Source: Roseovarius sp. 217 (GTDB taxonomy: Bacteria > Pseudomonadota > Alphaproteobacteria > Rhodobacterales > Rhodobacteraceae). From it: a stretch of 64,000 nt of DNA. A model generated the notes under the pieces. It was not told where the DNA came from. It did not search any database and saw only the letters and a program-made list of their open reading frames with translations. The position numbers and the translations under genes are program-made. This document shows, piece after piece, positions 41,890 to 50,595 of the stretch; positions within the stretch are counted from its first letter, which is position 1; each line of letters starts with the position of its first letter. Location: assembly GCF_000152845.1 (NCBI RefSeq), contig NZ_CH902584.1, positions 1,266,270-1,330,269 of the forward strand, written 5' to 3'.

Positions 41890-43767
41890 TTACCGCGCTG
41901 CGTTCTGAACCAGCGTCGTGATCCGGCGCACGGCGACACGGCGGTTCAATCGCTCGGCCTCTTGAGTGGGGATCTTGAGGTAACTTTCTCCATAGCCTTG
42001 GACAACCATATTTTCTGCAGGCACGTCGAAATACTCGCTAAAGGCCAAGGCCACAGATTCCGCGCGGCGATCAGACAACAGCAGATTGTAACCGGGTGCG
42101 CCGACAGCATCGGTATAGCCCTCGATGAGGAACAATTCAGTCGGGTCTTCCGCAATGAGATCGCGCATCATCACCCCCATCTCGCGCAGATTTTCTGCCT
42201 GAGAAGGCTGAATCGCCGCGGAGGCAGTGGCGAAAGTGACATTCTGCAGATTGATTTCTGGGCTCATTTGACGGACCTCGACGGTTTCACGCACTTGACG
42301 CAGGCTGAATGTGCGGTCGATGTCGCCTCGATCGGCGGCAAGCAGGGCGCGTCGCAGGGCGTCGCGGTCGCTGGCGGCCTGATAGTCGAAGGAGTCATAG
42401 GCGGGCTTGGGCAGGTTGCGGACCTCGACCGGCTCAAAGCTGCGGGTGTCGTCAAACAGCAGATACTCGCGCCCGTCGGGGTCAACCTGTACTCGTCGCA
42501 GCACGCGGCCAGTTGCATCGCGGATGGTGATGATTTCAGAGCCATCGGCGCGCATCACATTGCTGCGGGTTGATCCGTCGCTGAAGCGTTCGGTGCGAAC
42601 CTCTGATCCGGGTTGGCGCAGGAGGGCATCGTCGTCCTTGAGGATTTGGTACTCGTCATTCTCATCGACAACGACAACCCGGTCGCCTGTGTTCGATTCT
42701 ACCCGCTTGTTGTTCAACACGAGCGCGCCCACGACCGCCGCGCCAAGGGCGACCAATCCGGCACGTTGCAAATCACTCATCCCGTTGTCGTTATTGGCCT
42801 GTGCCGCAGTGGTTTGTGCGGATGTGGTCGCCGCGTCAGGGGCGTCGGCCTTAAACTCTTCGTCACTGGAACGGCTTGTTTCTTCGGTCACAGTCTCGGT
42901 CGTCACGTCAGCGGATGGTTCGCTGTCTGTTTCGGCGGCAAGGGCTTGGGTAGACCCACTCTCGGCAATGGGAAGCGTGTTTTCAGCAGGCTCGTCTTCT
43001 GCTGATTGGGTCTCTGTGCTTGGTTCGCCGTCTGCTTCTTGTGCGTCTTGAGTTTCGGCAGAGGTTTGCGCGTTAGATTCGGGCGTTGCCTCTGCGTCCT
43101 CATTCGCCTCTGCTGCATTAGTGTCAGTTGCGACGTCGGCCTCTGCCTCGGCAGCTTCTGCTTCAGCAGCGGTGTCTTGGGCGGCCTGCGCCTCTGCTGC
43201 GGCGTCTGCTTCGGCTTGTGTTTCCGCTTCGGCTTTGGCCTCTGCCTCTGCGGCAGCCTCTGCTTCAGCAGCGCTGTCTTGAGCGGCCTTCGCCTCTGCT
43301 GCGGCGTCTGCTTCGGCTTGTGTTTCCGCTGCGGCTTTGGCCTCTGCCTCTGCGGCAGCCTCTGCTTCAGCAGCGCTGTCTTGAGCGGCTTGCGCCTCTA
43401 CTGCGGCGTCTGCTTCGGCTTGTGCCTCTGCTTCTTTAGCGGCTTCGGCCGCAACATCTGCTTCGGCTTGCGTTTCCGGCGCTGCTTCTGCTTCGGCCGG
43501 CACCTCTGGGTCTTCGGCCGGCTGCTCCTCAGAGGCGGCTTGTGTCTCAGATTCGCTTGCGGCCGTCGCTTTGAGTTCGGCAATGTGCAGATCACACGTC
43601 AACTCATCAAGGATCTGCGCTTCGGCGCAGATTTCTTCGGGAGTTTGAATTGGGATTTCTTGCACAGCTTGTGCGTCCGAATTGGATTGTGCCACCACGG
43701 GATAGGGTTGAAGCAGGGAGAGGGCGATCATGATCGCCGTCGTCGATTTCAGAGATTTGCCGGTCAT
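41890..43767 (-). CDS. OmpA-family protein with Ala/Glu-rich tandem repeats
   Basis: 625 residues from the ATG at 43767 (GAGGAAA upstream). Signal peptide ending VVAQS; residues about 60-260 are an acidic Ala/Glu/Gln stretch with a 34-residue repeat; a transmembrane-like segment (LQRAGLVALGAAVVGALVL) follows; then a beta-rich region (YQILKDDDALLRQPG) and a C-terminal OmpA peptidoglycan-binding domain (TASAAIQPSQAENL, IEGYTDAVGAPGYNLLLSDRRAESV, NRRVAVRRI). Likely links the envelope to peptidoglycan, with the repeat as a flexible spacer. Confidence 0.87.
   Translation of the reverse strand: MTGKSLKSTTAIMIALSLLQPYPVVAQSNSDAQAVQEIPIQTPEEICAEAQILDELTCDLHIAELKATAASESETQAASEEQPAEDPEVPAEAEAAPETQAEADVAAEAAKEAEAQAEADAAVEAQAAQDSAAEAEAAAEAEAKAAAETQAEADAAAEAKAAQDSAAEAEAAAEAEAKAEAETQAEADAAAEAQAAQDTAAEAEAAEAEADVATDTNAAEANEDAEATPESNAQTSAETQDAQEADGEPSTETQSAEDEPAENTLPIAESGSTQALAAETDSEPSADVTTETVTEETSRSSDEEFKADAPDAATTSAQTTAAQANNDNGMSDLQRAGLVALGAAVVGALVLNNKRVESNTGDRVVVVDENDEYQILKDDDALLRQPGSEVRTERFSDGSTRSNVMRADGSEIITIRDATGRVLRRVQVDPDGREYLLFDDTRSFEPVEVRNLPKPAYDSFDYQAASDRDALRRALLAADRGDIDRTFSLRQVRETVEVRQMSPEINLQNVTFATASAAIQPSQAENLREMGVMMRDLIAEDPTELFLIEGYTDAVGAPGYNLLLSDRRAESVALAFSEYFDVPAENMVVQGYGESYLKIPTQEAERLNRRVAVRRITTLVQNAAR
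43120..43422 (-). repeat. Coding tandem repeat, about 102-bp unit, three copies
   Basis: Encodes units beginning QAEADAA(V/A)EA(Q/K)AAQD and ending KA(A/E)AET; copies one and two are nearly identical at DNA level, the third is shortened and diverged. It lies in the OmpA-family gene and is prone to slippage. Confidence 0.85.
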
Positions 43768-44294
43768 GTCGTTTCCTCGCATTGAAAGATAAGAAGACTT
43801 GCGCCGCGCCGGGCCTTACATGAAAAGGCCCTTCTGACTGGGTCCGTCAAGGCCAGGTGGCGGAACAGTGTCGATTGTGTCAGCGATTCGGCGATACCCC
43901 GCCAATTTAAGAGTACATTTCGGCAATGAAGCGCTCTTGGGTGTCCGCGAACGGTTGTCAAAGGCGCAACGGCCACCCCCTGCCACAGGTGTGCCGCGAC
44001 CTTTGCAAGCTAAATCAACTGGGTCGGCCTTACGCGGATGCAGGTTAGTGCTTGGGGTCTCAAATTGGGGGACAAGGGCCGCGAGGTGATCTGAACTTTC
44101 GTGATGAATGAGACAGATGACATAACATCGGGCAAGTGCGCGAGCTACGGGACCAAGCGGTCACCCCACATGAGGGCAACACCGGCCCGTGCCAAAGGGC
44201 CTTACACTTGGCAAGGGTCTGGTCTGCACATCGCGGACCGCGGACGGTTCGGTCCCCTTTCTCCTCGCTCGAAAGGAGCCGAAGGCAGGCCGAA
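43768..44294. other. 527 bp without a recognisable gene
   Basis: Apart from the hairpin at 43811-43831, I see only short frames without ribosome sites or family resemblance. It presumably contains the promoter of the OmpA-family gene and the 3' end of the nirV transcript. Confidence 0.6.
43811..43831. promoter_or_regulatory. Hairpin upstream of OmpA-family gene
   Basis: GGGCCTT and AAGGCCC pair perfectly over 7 bp with a 7-nt loop, 43 nt before the ATG at 43767. Without a T-run it is unlikely to be a terminator; it may be a leader structure or an operator. Confidence 0.35.
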
Positions 44295-45044
44295 TTAGAG
44301 TGGACGATCTGTGACTACGCGCATGCCGAGGTGGGCCGGTGGACTACCGACAGCGCAGCCGCCGCGTGCCGGGTCGCGGACGAGGTAGGACATCGCAGCG
44401 ACGTGTTCGCCTCCAACGAAAAAGGCAGGACAGCGGTCTAGATCCACAACTTCGGAGACCCCGGAGTAACAGTCCTGCGTCCATTCCCAAACGCTGCCAT
44501 CAAGGTCTGCAATGCCTTCGGGCGATGTTGAGAAGCTGCCTTGGGGTTTGAGGGCACGGGGTGCTGTGCCCTTGGTAAGATAGGTCGATGCCCATGTCAG
44601 TGATGGATCGGTGAATACCGGGTCGGTGGTTTTGGGAAGCACCGACGCTGCCATGACAGTCCACTCCTCTATGGTCGGTAAACGATAGGAATTGCCCGGA
44701 ACCTTGTTAATCCAGGCGATGTATTCCTGAACATCCGGATAGCTGAGGCCGGTTGCAGGCGTAACTGCCGGATCGTGGCCGGGACGGGCGCGAACTTGCA
44801 GGCTGCACGCCCCCTGAGCCACGCAGATGGACCACTCAGAAATCGTCACCTCATAGCGCTGCACGTAGAGCAGATGCCCATCTGGAAACACCACCGGCTG
44901 ATGCGCCATGAGGGGCGCCGAGGTCGGTTCGGGGCCGCGCTGCGTAAGCGCGACCCCGGTGATGGTCGCCAACAAAAGCCCAAGTGCCACGAAACGAAGG
45001 GACGTTCTGAACAGCGATGGACGGTTTGCGGCGGCGGTTGTCAT
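44295..45044 (-). CDS. nirV: NirV-like protein (formylglycine-generating-enzyme fold)
   Basis: 249 residues from the ATG at 45044 (GGAGAG upstream). N-terminal signal anchor (SLRFVALGLLLATITGVAL), then an FGE/SUMF1-like domain: YEVTISEWSICVAQGAC, YRLPTIEEWTVMAA, DLDGSVWEWTQDCYSG and HLGMRVV at the C-terminus. It immediately follows nirK, the placement of nirV in Rhodobacter and relatives. The role is undefined; perhaps NirK maturation in the periplasm. Confidence 0.85.
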   Translation of the reverse strand: MTTAAANRPSLFRTSLRFVALGLLLATITGVALTQRGPEPTSAPLMAHQPVVFPDGHLLYVQRYEVTISEWSICVAQGACSLQVRARPGHDPAVTPATGLSYPDVQEYIAWINKVPGNSYRLPTIEEWTVMAASVLPKTTDPVFTDPSLTWASTYLTKGTAPRALKPQGSFSTSPEGIADLDGSVWEWTQDCYSGVSEVVDLDRCPAFFVGGEHVAAMSYLVRDPARGGCAVGSPPAHLGMRVVTDRPL

Positions 45045-45058
45045 GTCAAACTCTCCGG

Positions 45059-46276
45059 TTATGTGGCAAAGGCATGGGGGGCGACGACTTGTTCCATCAA
45101 TCCGTTGTCCCAATCGCCCTCGACGACGAAGTGAGCGGTTGCGCCAAGCATCGCGCCTTCGATTAGGTTGTGGTTCACATAGGCGTAAACGCCCGGTTGT
45201 TCGAAGGTGTACATCGCCGCCACGGCGCTGCCGCCACGCACGAACCATGTTTCCATGCCGGTCATCGGTGCGTCGGTGAACGAGCTTTCCCAGACAAAAT
45301 TGCCGTGCCCTCCGATCAAGTGCGGACGCGAGTCGCGGTTCGCTTGATTGTGGATCATCAAGACAGTCTCGCCGACCTTGGCCCGTAGCGCGCGCTCTCC
45401 GGTCAGGGCTCCGACTGCGCCGTTGAACACCGAATGCGTCGGGGTCAAGGTACGCATCGCATTGAGGCTGTCAGCATAGTCGTCACCGGCAGCCTCATAG
45501 CTGCGGAAATCGCCGTTCTCATCCATCGGCAGGTAGTAATCCTGTTCTCCGATATAGGCGATGCTGTCGTAGTTGAGTGGGTTGCCGTTGCCGTCTCTCA
45601 GGCCATCGCGTGGCAGAACCATGACAGCGCCGTTCATTCCATGTGTAACGTGGTAAGGGATCATCGCGCCACCGGGTGCGCAGTGGTAGGTAAAGCAGCC
45701 CGGTTTGGTCGCTTTCCAGCGCAGAATGGTTTCCTCACCGGGATAGACATGGGTCAGGCCGCCGCCGCCCAAAGCGCCGGTGGAGGCGTGAAAGTCGATG
45801 TTGTGTTCCATCATGCTGTCTGTTGGATTGCGCAGCGTCAGTTCGACCATGTCGCCTTCGTGGCAGATGATAAGCGGGCCGGGGACCGAACCGTTGTAGG
45901 TCAGCGCCCAGATTGATGCGCCGGTATCTTCGTCCACCACCATCAGGCGTTCCGTGGTTTTCATGGTGATCTCAATGATCTTGGGTCCACCTGTGGCAAC
46001 CTGCTCGTGCGCGGGAGCAAAGGGTGGTGCGACCAACTCTTGTCTGACCCGCGTATAGCCAGAGAGATCGGCCGGTTTGGCCGTGGTTTCGGACAGTTGT
46101 TGGCTGGCGGCCTTGTAGAGGTTGGCGGATGTCGTATTGGCCTTAGTCAGCCTTGGTGCGCGCGAGGCTGCCATTGCTCCGGCCCCGACCACAGCAGCTG
46201 CGCCAGCGAGCACAGTTCCCCGCAGAACGTTTCGACGGCTGGTTTTAACAAGTCCGGGATTGATGATTTTGGTCAT
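45059..46276 (-). CDS. nirK: Copper-containing nitrite reductase
   Basis: 405 residues. Reduces nitrite to nitric oxide in the periplasm. Tat signal ([14 protein letters not shown]). Two cupredoxin domains: type 1 copper ligands in [19 protein letters not shown] and HGMNG; type 2 ligands are HNIDFH, YHCAP and VNHNLIEGA; catalytic Asp in NIDFH and His in [11 protein letters not shown]. All ligands present, so it should be active. GGAGG precedes the ATG at 46276. Between paz and nirV in one operon. Confidence 0.96.
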   Translation of the reverse strand: MTKIINPGLVKTSRRNVLRGTVLAGAAAVVGAGAMAASRAPRLTKANTTSANLYKAASQQLSETTAKPADLSGYTRVRQELVAPPFAPAHEQVATGGPKIIEITMKTTERLMVVDEDTGASIWALTYNGSVPGPLIICHEGDMVELTLRNPTDSMMEHNIDFHASTGALGGGGLTHVYPGEETILRWKATKPGCFTYHCAPGGAMIPYHVTHGMNGAVMVLPRDGLRDGNGNPLNYDSIAYIGEQDYYLPMDENGDFRSYEAAGDDYADSLNAMRTLTPTHSVFNGAVGALTGERALRAKVGETVLMIHNQANRDSRPHLIGGHGNFVWESSFTDAPMTGMETWFVRGGSAVAAMYTFEQPGVYAYVNHNLIEGAMLGATAHFVVEGDWDNGLMEQVVAPHAFAT

Positions 46277-46332
46277 GGTGTCCTCCATGAGGTTGATTGC
46301 GGTAGGGCCTAAGCCCGAGCGCTGAAAATGGG

Positions 46333-46764
46333 TCAGAGATTACCGATTTGTTCTTCAAAGCGTTGCTTGGCTTTGGGCGGAACGCGCCCCTCGAGGAAAG
46401 AGTCGGGTGCGTCCACGTCGCCGACGGCGATGGTCATCACCATCCCCATTGCGTAATGCGGCTTGCAGATCACGCCGTAGACACCCTCGACATCAAGCAC
46501 GACCTCGATCTCTTCGTTGATCTTGCCGGCAAAGGGGTCAGCCCCGTCTGGCAACATCCCAGCGTTGATCTCGGCGTTGTGGCCTTTGTCGGCGACCAGA
46601 AAGCGAATGGTGTCACCGGGGGCCGCGTGAACGAACGCGGGTTCGAAAACCATGCGCTCACCGTTCGAGCCTTTGTTCAGCATCCGAACTTCAAAGGTTT
46701 CTGCGAAGGCCGCAGGTGCCATCAGGACCGCGAGGGCGAGACCGGTTGTCAGTTTGAGGATCAT
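46333..46764 (-). CDS. paz: Pseudoazurin
   Basis: 143 residues. Signal peptide [21 protein letters not shown], then a blue-copper domain whose ligands are His in DKGHNAEIN and Cys, His, Met in [12 protein letters not shown]. It donates electrons to NirK, encoded 56 bp downstream. The NnrR-like box at 46830 lies 66 bp upstream of its start, so the nitrite-reduction operon probably begins here. Confidence 0.94.
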   Translation of the reverse strand: MILKLTTGLALAVLMAPAAFAETFEVRMLNKGSNGERMVFEPAFVHAAPGDTIRFLVADKGHNAEINAGMLPDGADPFAGKINEEIEVVLDVEGVYGVICKPHYAMGMVMTIAVGDVDAPDSFLEGRVPPKAKQRFEEQIGNL

Positions 46765-46829
46765 GTCTTGTTCCTTTCATGTTGCGCTATGGCTTGATCA
46801 CAAGAATATCGGATTTCGCCGCTGCGATT

Positions 46830-46843
46830 TTGCTCTGGCGCAA
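46830..46843. promoter_or_regulatory. FNR/NnrR-like box between paz and nnrR
   Basis: TTGCT-CTGG-CGCAA fits the 14-bp TTG-N8-CAA frame of FNR/DNR-type sites. It sits in the divergent gap, 66 bp before paz and 67 bp before the nnrR start. A closely related box lies before norC. Confidence 0.65.
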
Positions 46844-46909
46844 ACTCCTGAACGATAGATGCAGTGATGCCGGATGATCCGGTTGTGGCGTTGCGCGGGG
46901 ATCTGTGCG

Positions 46910-47638
46910 ATGACGCGCGTCATGGATGCTCTTCCCGCCCGCAAGACATTGCCGCGGCTTGACGAAAGCCTGCTGACGCATCTGCCGCCGTTCTCACGGC
47001 TAGAGCGGCGTCAAATTCGTACGATTCTGGATCAGGCGACCTCGCGGCGCTATGAGGTCGGCGTGGCGGTGTTCAGCGAAGGTCATCCTGCCGAGCGCTT
47101 CTATATGCTGCTCGATGGCTACGTGCGGGTGGTGCGCATCACGCCAACCGGGGAACAAGTGACGGCGCTGCACATCCCAGCGGGTCAACTTTTGGGTATC
47201 GCCAAGGCCATTGGGCGGACGACCTATCCTGCCACCGCGATCACTGCGACGGATTCTATCGCGCTGAGTTGGCCTACGCGCCTTTGGGATACATTCGTGT
47301 CCGAGTATGAGGGATTTGCCACCGAGACTTACAACACTCTGGGCCACCGTGTCGGTGAGATGAACACACGTATCGTTGAACTGGCGACACAGCAAGTCGA
47401 GCAGCGCGTGGCGAATGCGCTTTTGCGCCTGATCAATCAGACCGGACGCAAAGTCGAGGGCGGGATCGAGATTGATTTTCCGATCACGCGCCAGGATCTT
47501 TCGGAATTGACGGCAACCACGTTGCACACGGTCAGCCGCTTGTTGAGCGGCTGGGAAAAGCAGGGGCTTGTTGAGAGCAGACGCAAGCGCATCAAGGTGT
47601 GTGATCCGCATGCTCTTGTGGTTCTCAGTCAGAGCTGA
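46910..47638 (+). CDS. nnrR: Crp/Fnr-family nitric-oxide-responsive regulator NnrR
   Basis: 242 residues. N-terminal cyclic-nucleotide-like effector domain (GVAVFSEGHPAERFYMLLDGYVRVVRI), dimer helix, and C-terminal HTH (ITRQDLSELTATTLHTVSRLLSGWEKQGLV). It lacks the N-terminal cysteines of FNR, which fits an NnrR/DNR NO sensor. Located between the nir and nor units it should control. ATG 46922 is an alternative start. Confidence 0.88.
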   Translation: MTRVMDALPARKTLPRLDESLLTHLPPFSRLERRQIRTILDQATSRRYEVGVAVFSEGHPAERFYMLLDGYVRVVRITPTGEQVTALHIPAGQLLGIAKAIGRTTYPATAITATDSIALSWPTRLWDTFVSEYEGFATETYNTLGHRVGEMNTRIVELATQQVEQRVANALLRLINQTGRKVEGGIEIDFPITRQDLSELTATTLHTVSRLLSGWEKQGLVESRRKRIKVCDPHALVVLSQS

Positions 47639-47644
47639 GACAGA

Positions 47645-47857
47645 TCACGCCATTCCGATAGCCATCTTAAGCTCCGCTAGGAACTCGCCTTCGTCGAGAT
47701 CGTATTCCGCACAAGCGTCCGTGACCGTGTGGAACGGGCTGACGAGACATCCCACGCACAGCATCCGGTGCCGAACAAAGACCGGTATCGTCTGAGGCCA
47801 GAGCGCCATCAACTCTATCAGTGGGATATCCGGGTCATCTGGTTGGGGGTGCCGCAT
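47645..47857 (-). CDS. DUF1858 disulphide-domain protein
   Basis: 70 residues. The pattern MALWPQTIPVFVRHRMLCVGCLVSPFHTVTDACAEY is the DUF1858 domain, with a CxxC pair suited to redox or metal binding. Such proteins recur beside denitrification and hybrid-cluster genes. Divergent from norC with the 47906 box between, hence probably NO-regulated; function unknown. Confidence 0.82.
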   Translation of the reverse strand: MRHPQPDDPDIPLIELMALWPQTIPVFVRHRMLCVGCLVSPFHTVTDACAEYDLDEGEFLAELKMAIGMA

Positions 47858-47905
47858 CGAGCGCTCCTTTCTCCAACAACGCTAGTCGTGCAATCGTGCC
47901 AAACA

Positions 47906-47919
47906 TTGCGCTGCAACAA
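47906..47919. promoter_or_regulatory. FNR/NnrR-like box upstream of norC
   Basis: TTGCG-CTGC-AACAA fits TTG-N8-CAA. It lies 58 bp before norC and 48 bp before the divergent DUF1858 gene, so it could serve both. The left half-site resembles the 46830 box. Confidence 0.65.
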
Positions 47920-47977
47920 ACTTTGATGCCGAGAGCCCGCTTACAACAGGCCATCCCGAATTCAAGGAGGCCTGACA

Positions 47978-48430
47978 ATGGCTGAAATCTTAACAAAATC
48001 GCGGGCGCGCAACATCTTCTACGGGGGCTCGATTTTCTTTGTCGTGATCTTCGTGGCGATGACCGTCCATAGCCACAAGTACGTTGTGCAAACCTCGACG
48101 GCGGGCATGGGCCTCAGTGAAGAGGTGATCCACGGCAAGCATGTCTGGGAAAGGCACTCTTGCATCAATTGCCACACGCTCCACGGCGAAGGCGCGTATT
48201 TCGCGCCGGAGGTGGGTAATGTCATGACCCGCTGGGGTGTTCAGGATAGCCCCGAGGACGCGTTCGAGATCCTCAAAGGCTGGATGGAAAGCCAGCCGAG
48301 CGGCACACCGGGCCGCCGCCAGATGCCGAATTTCAACCTCACCGACGAAGATATCCGCGGCCTCGCGGAGTTTCTGCGCTGGGCCGATCAAACCGACACG
48401 CAGGGCTGGCCGCCTAATGATGCCGGCTAA
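47978..48430 (+). CDS. norC: Nitric oxide reductase cytochrome c subunit NorC
   Basis: 150 residues. N-terminal membrane anchor (FYGGSIFFVVIFVAMTV), then a c-type haem domain with Cys62-Ile-Asn-Cys65-His66 and a likely axial Met in RQMPNF. It passes electrons to NorB. AAGGAGG lies 9 nt before the ATG. First gene of norCBQD and trailing small genes. Confidence 0.96.
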   Translation: MAEILTKSRARNIFYGGSIFFVVIFVAMTVHSHKYVVQTSTAGMGLSEEVIHGKHVWERHSCINCHTLHGEGAYFAPEVGNVMTRWGVQDSPEDAFEILKGWMESQPSGTPGRRQMPNFNLTDEDIRGLAEFLRWADQTDTQGWPPNDAG

Positions 48431-48442
48431 GGAGTAGAATCG

Positions 48443-49792
48443 ATGAAATACCAATCCCAACACGTTGCGTTCTATTATTTCGTTGCCGCTATGGCCCTGT
48501 TCGGCATTCAGGTGCTGGGTGGGTTGCTGGCGGGCTGGGTCTATGTCTCACCCAATTTTCTGGCCGAGATACTGCCCTTCAATATCATCCGCATGATCCA
48601 TACCAACGCCCTGATCGTCTGGCTTCTGCTGGGTTTCTTTGGGGCTGCTTATTATCTGGTTCCCGAGGAATCGGAGCGCGAAATCTGGTCGCCCAAGCTC
48701 GCCTATCTTCAACTCATCATTCTTGTCGTGGGAACGCTGGGCGCGGTCGGGTCGTATCTGGTGGGCATCCACGGCGGGCGGGAATTCCTTGAACAGCCAC
48801 TGTGGGTCAAGTTCGGCATCCTTGTCGCCGCCCTGATCTTTCTTCTCAACATCTCGATGACGGTCCTTGCTGGCAAGAAGACTGCGATCACCAACGTGCT
48901 CTTGATGGGGCTGTGGCTGTTGTCGCTGCTCTGGGTCTTTGCCTTCATAAACCCCGACAACCTCAGCCTCGACAAGATGTACTGGTGGTTCGTTGTCCAC
49001 CTTTGGGTCGAAGCGACCTGGGAATTGGTGATGGCGGCGATCCTCGCCTTCTTGCTGCTGAAGCTGACAGGCGTGGACCGTGAAGTCGTGGAAAAATGGC
49101 TCTATGTCATCGTAGCGACGGCGCTTTTCTCGGGTATTCTCGGGACCGGGCACCATTTCTATTGGATCGGCCTGCCGGGCTACTGGCAGTGGGTTGGCTC
49201 GATCTTCTCGACCTTCGAGGTGATCCCCTTCTTCCTGATGATGTCCTTTGCCTTTGTTATGGTCTGGAAAGGCCGTAAGAACCATCCGAACAAAGCCGCT
49301 CTGCTTTGGTCGCTGGGATCGTCCACCGTGGCCTTCTTTGGGGCAGGCGTCTGGGGATTTCTGCACACGCTGCATGGTGTGAATTTCTACAGTCACGGCA
49401 CGCAGATCACCGCAGCCCATGGGCACCTTGCCTTTTATGGCGCCTATGTCGCCCTGAATCTCGCGATCTTCACCTATGCAATGCCGATTCTGCGGGGACG
49501 GGCGCCCTATAATCAGGTGCTGAACATGGCATCGTTCTGGCTGATGACTGGAGGCATGGCCTTCATGACCTTTGTGCTGACCTTTGCGGGCACAATCCAG
49601 ACGCATATGCAGCGTGTGGTTGGCGACTATTACATGGATGTACAGGACGGCCTGTCCTTGTTCTATCTGATGCGGTTTGGTGCAGGGGCTGCGGTGGTCA
49701 TCGGTGCTTTGCTATACATCTATTCGCTGCTGGTCGTCCGCAAGTCCGAGGTCATTCAACCCGGTCTCGCCACCACTGTTCCTGGAGAATGA
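48443..49792 (+). CDS. norB: Nitric oxide reductase cytochrome b subunit NorB
   Basis: 449 residues, 12 membrane segments, haem-copper oxidase superfamily. Haem and Fe-B ligands are carried in IRMIHTNALIVWLLLGFFG, LWVEATWELV (with the key Glu), GTGHHFYWIGLPGYW and HTLHGVNFYSHG plus ITAAHGHLAFYGAY. Reduces 2 NO to N2O. This is the cNOR form since norC precedes it by 12 nt. Confidence 0.96.
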   Translation: MKYQSQHVAFYYFVAAMALFGIQVLGGLLAGWVYVSPNFLAEILPFNIIRMIHTNALIVWLLLGFFGAAYYLVPEESEREIWSPKLAYLQLIILVVGTLGAVGSYLVGIHGGREFLEQPLWVKFGILVAALIFLLNISMTVLAGKKTAITNVLLMGLWLLSLLWVFAFINPDNLSLDKMYWWFVVHLWVEATWELVMAAILAFLLLKLTGVDREVVEKWLYVIVATALFSGILGTGHHFYWIGLPGYWQWVGSIFSTFEVIPFFLMMSFAFVMVWKGRKNHPNKAALLWSLGSSTVAFFGAGVWGFLHTLHGVNFYSHGTQITAAHGHLAFYGAYVALNLAIFTYAMPILRGRAPYNQVLNMASFWLMTGGMAFMTFVLTFAGTIQTHMQRVVGDYYMDVQDGLSLFYLMRFGAGAAVVIGALLYIYSLLVVRKSEVIQPGLATTVPGE

Positions 49793-49795
49793 GCG

Positions 49796-50590
49796 ATGAA
49801 TATGGCACTGAAACCAAGTTTGCCGTTTTATCAGACGACGGGTCGTGAATGCGAATTGTTCGAGATGGCCTATGACAACGGTTTGCCCCTTTTGCTCAAG
49901 GGGCCGACCGGATGCGGCAAGACCCGCTTTGTCGAGCATATGGCCGCCCGTCTGGGCAAGCCGCTCTATACTGTGGCCTGTCATGACGACTTGTCGGCCT
50001 CGGATCTTATCGGACGGTATCTGCTCAAGGGCGGCGAGACTGTCTGGGTCGACGGCCCGTTGACCCGTGCGGTGCGCGAAGGCGGGATCTGTTACCTCGA
50101 CGAGGTGGTTGAGGCGCGCAAGGATGTGACGGTCGTCTTGCATCCCCTGACAGACACGCGTCGAACCTTGATGATAGACCGGACCGGCGAAGAACTGGCG
50201 GCTCCGCAGGGGTTCATGCTGGTGGCCAGCTACAACCCAGGCTACCAGAATGTCCTCAAACGATTGAAGCCGTCTACCCGCCAGCGGTTCCTCTCGATCT
50301 CGTTCAGGTTCCCGAATTTCGAAACAGAGATCGCGGTGGTGGCCAAAGAAAGCCGCTTGGAGCCGGGACGCGTTGCACCTTTGGTGCGACTGGCCGGCCA
50401 TATTCGCAATCTATCGGGCATGGATCTCGAGGAAGGCGTTTCGACGCGCCTTCTGATTTACGCCGCCACCTTGATGGCGGACGGAATGGGCGTGGATCAG
50501 GCCTTGGAGGCCGCAGTAATCGAACCTTTGAGTGACGAGCCAGACGTGCAGCAGGCGTTGCGCGATCTCATCGCCACAATCTACGGATAA
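49796..50590 (+). CDS. norQ: Nitric oxide reductase activation ATPase NorQ
   Basis: 264 residues. MoxR-type AAA+ protein: Walker A GPTGCGKT (36-43), Walker B ICYLDEVVEA, sensor SYNPGYQ, arginine finger STRQRF. Works with NorD to assemble the non-haem iron of NorB. Starts 3 nt after the norB stop. Confidence 0.95.
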   Translation: MNMALKPSLPFYQTTGRECELFEMAYDNGLPLLLKGPTGCGKTRFVEHMAARLGKPLYTVACHDDLSASDLIGRYLLKGGETVWVDGPLTRAVREGGICYLDEVVEARKDVTVVLHPLTDTRRTLMIDRTGEELAAPQGFMLVASYNPGYQNVLKRLKPSTRQRFLSISFRFPNFETEIAVVAKESRLEPGRVAPLVRLAGHIRNLSGMDLEEGVSTRLLIYAATLMADGMGVDQALEAAVIEPLSDEPDVQQALRDLIATIYG

Positions 50591-50595
50591 GACCG

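Noticed and set aside
43120..43422. Tandem repeats suggestive of a CRISPR array
   Set aside because: The repeats are contiguous, about 102 bp, in frame and code for Ala/Glu-rich protein; there are no unique spacers or cas genes.
46791..46804. CTTGATCACAAG in the paz-nnrR gap as an FNR site
   Set aside because: The half-sites are adjacent without the 4-bp spacer of FNR-type boxes; the site at 46830 fits better.
48548..49606. 352-codon open frame opposite norB
   Set aside because: Antisense shadow of a clear norB; rich in His/Asp/Gln from reversed membrane codons.
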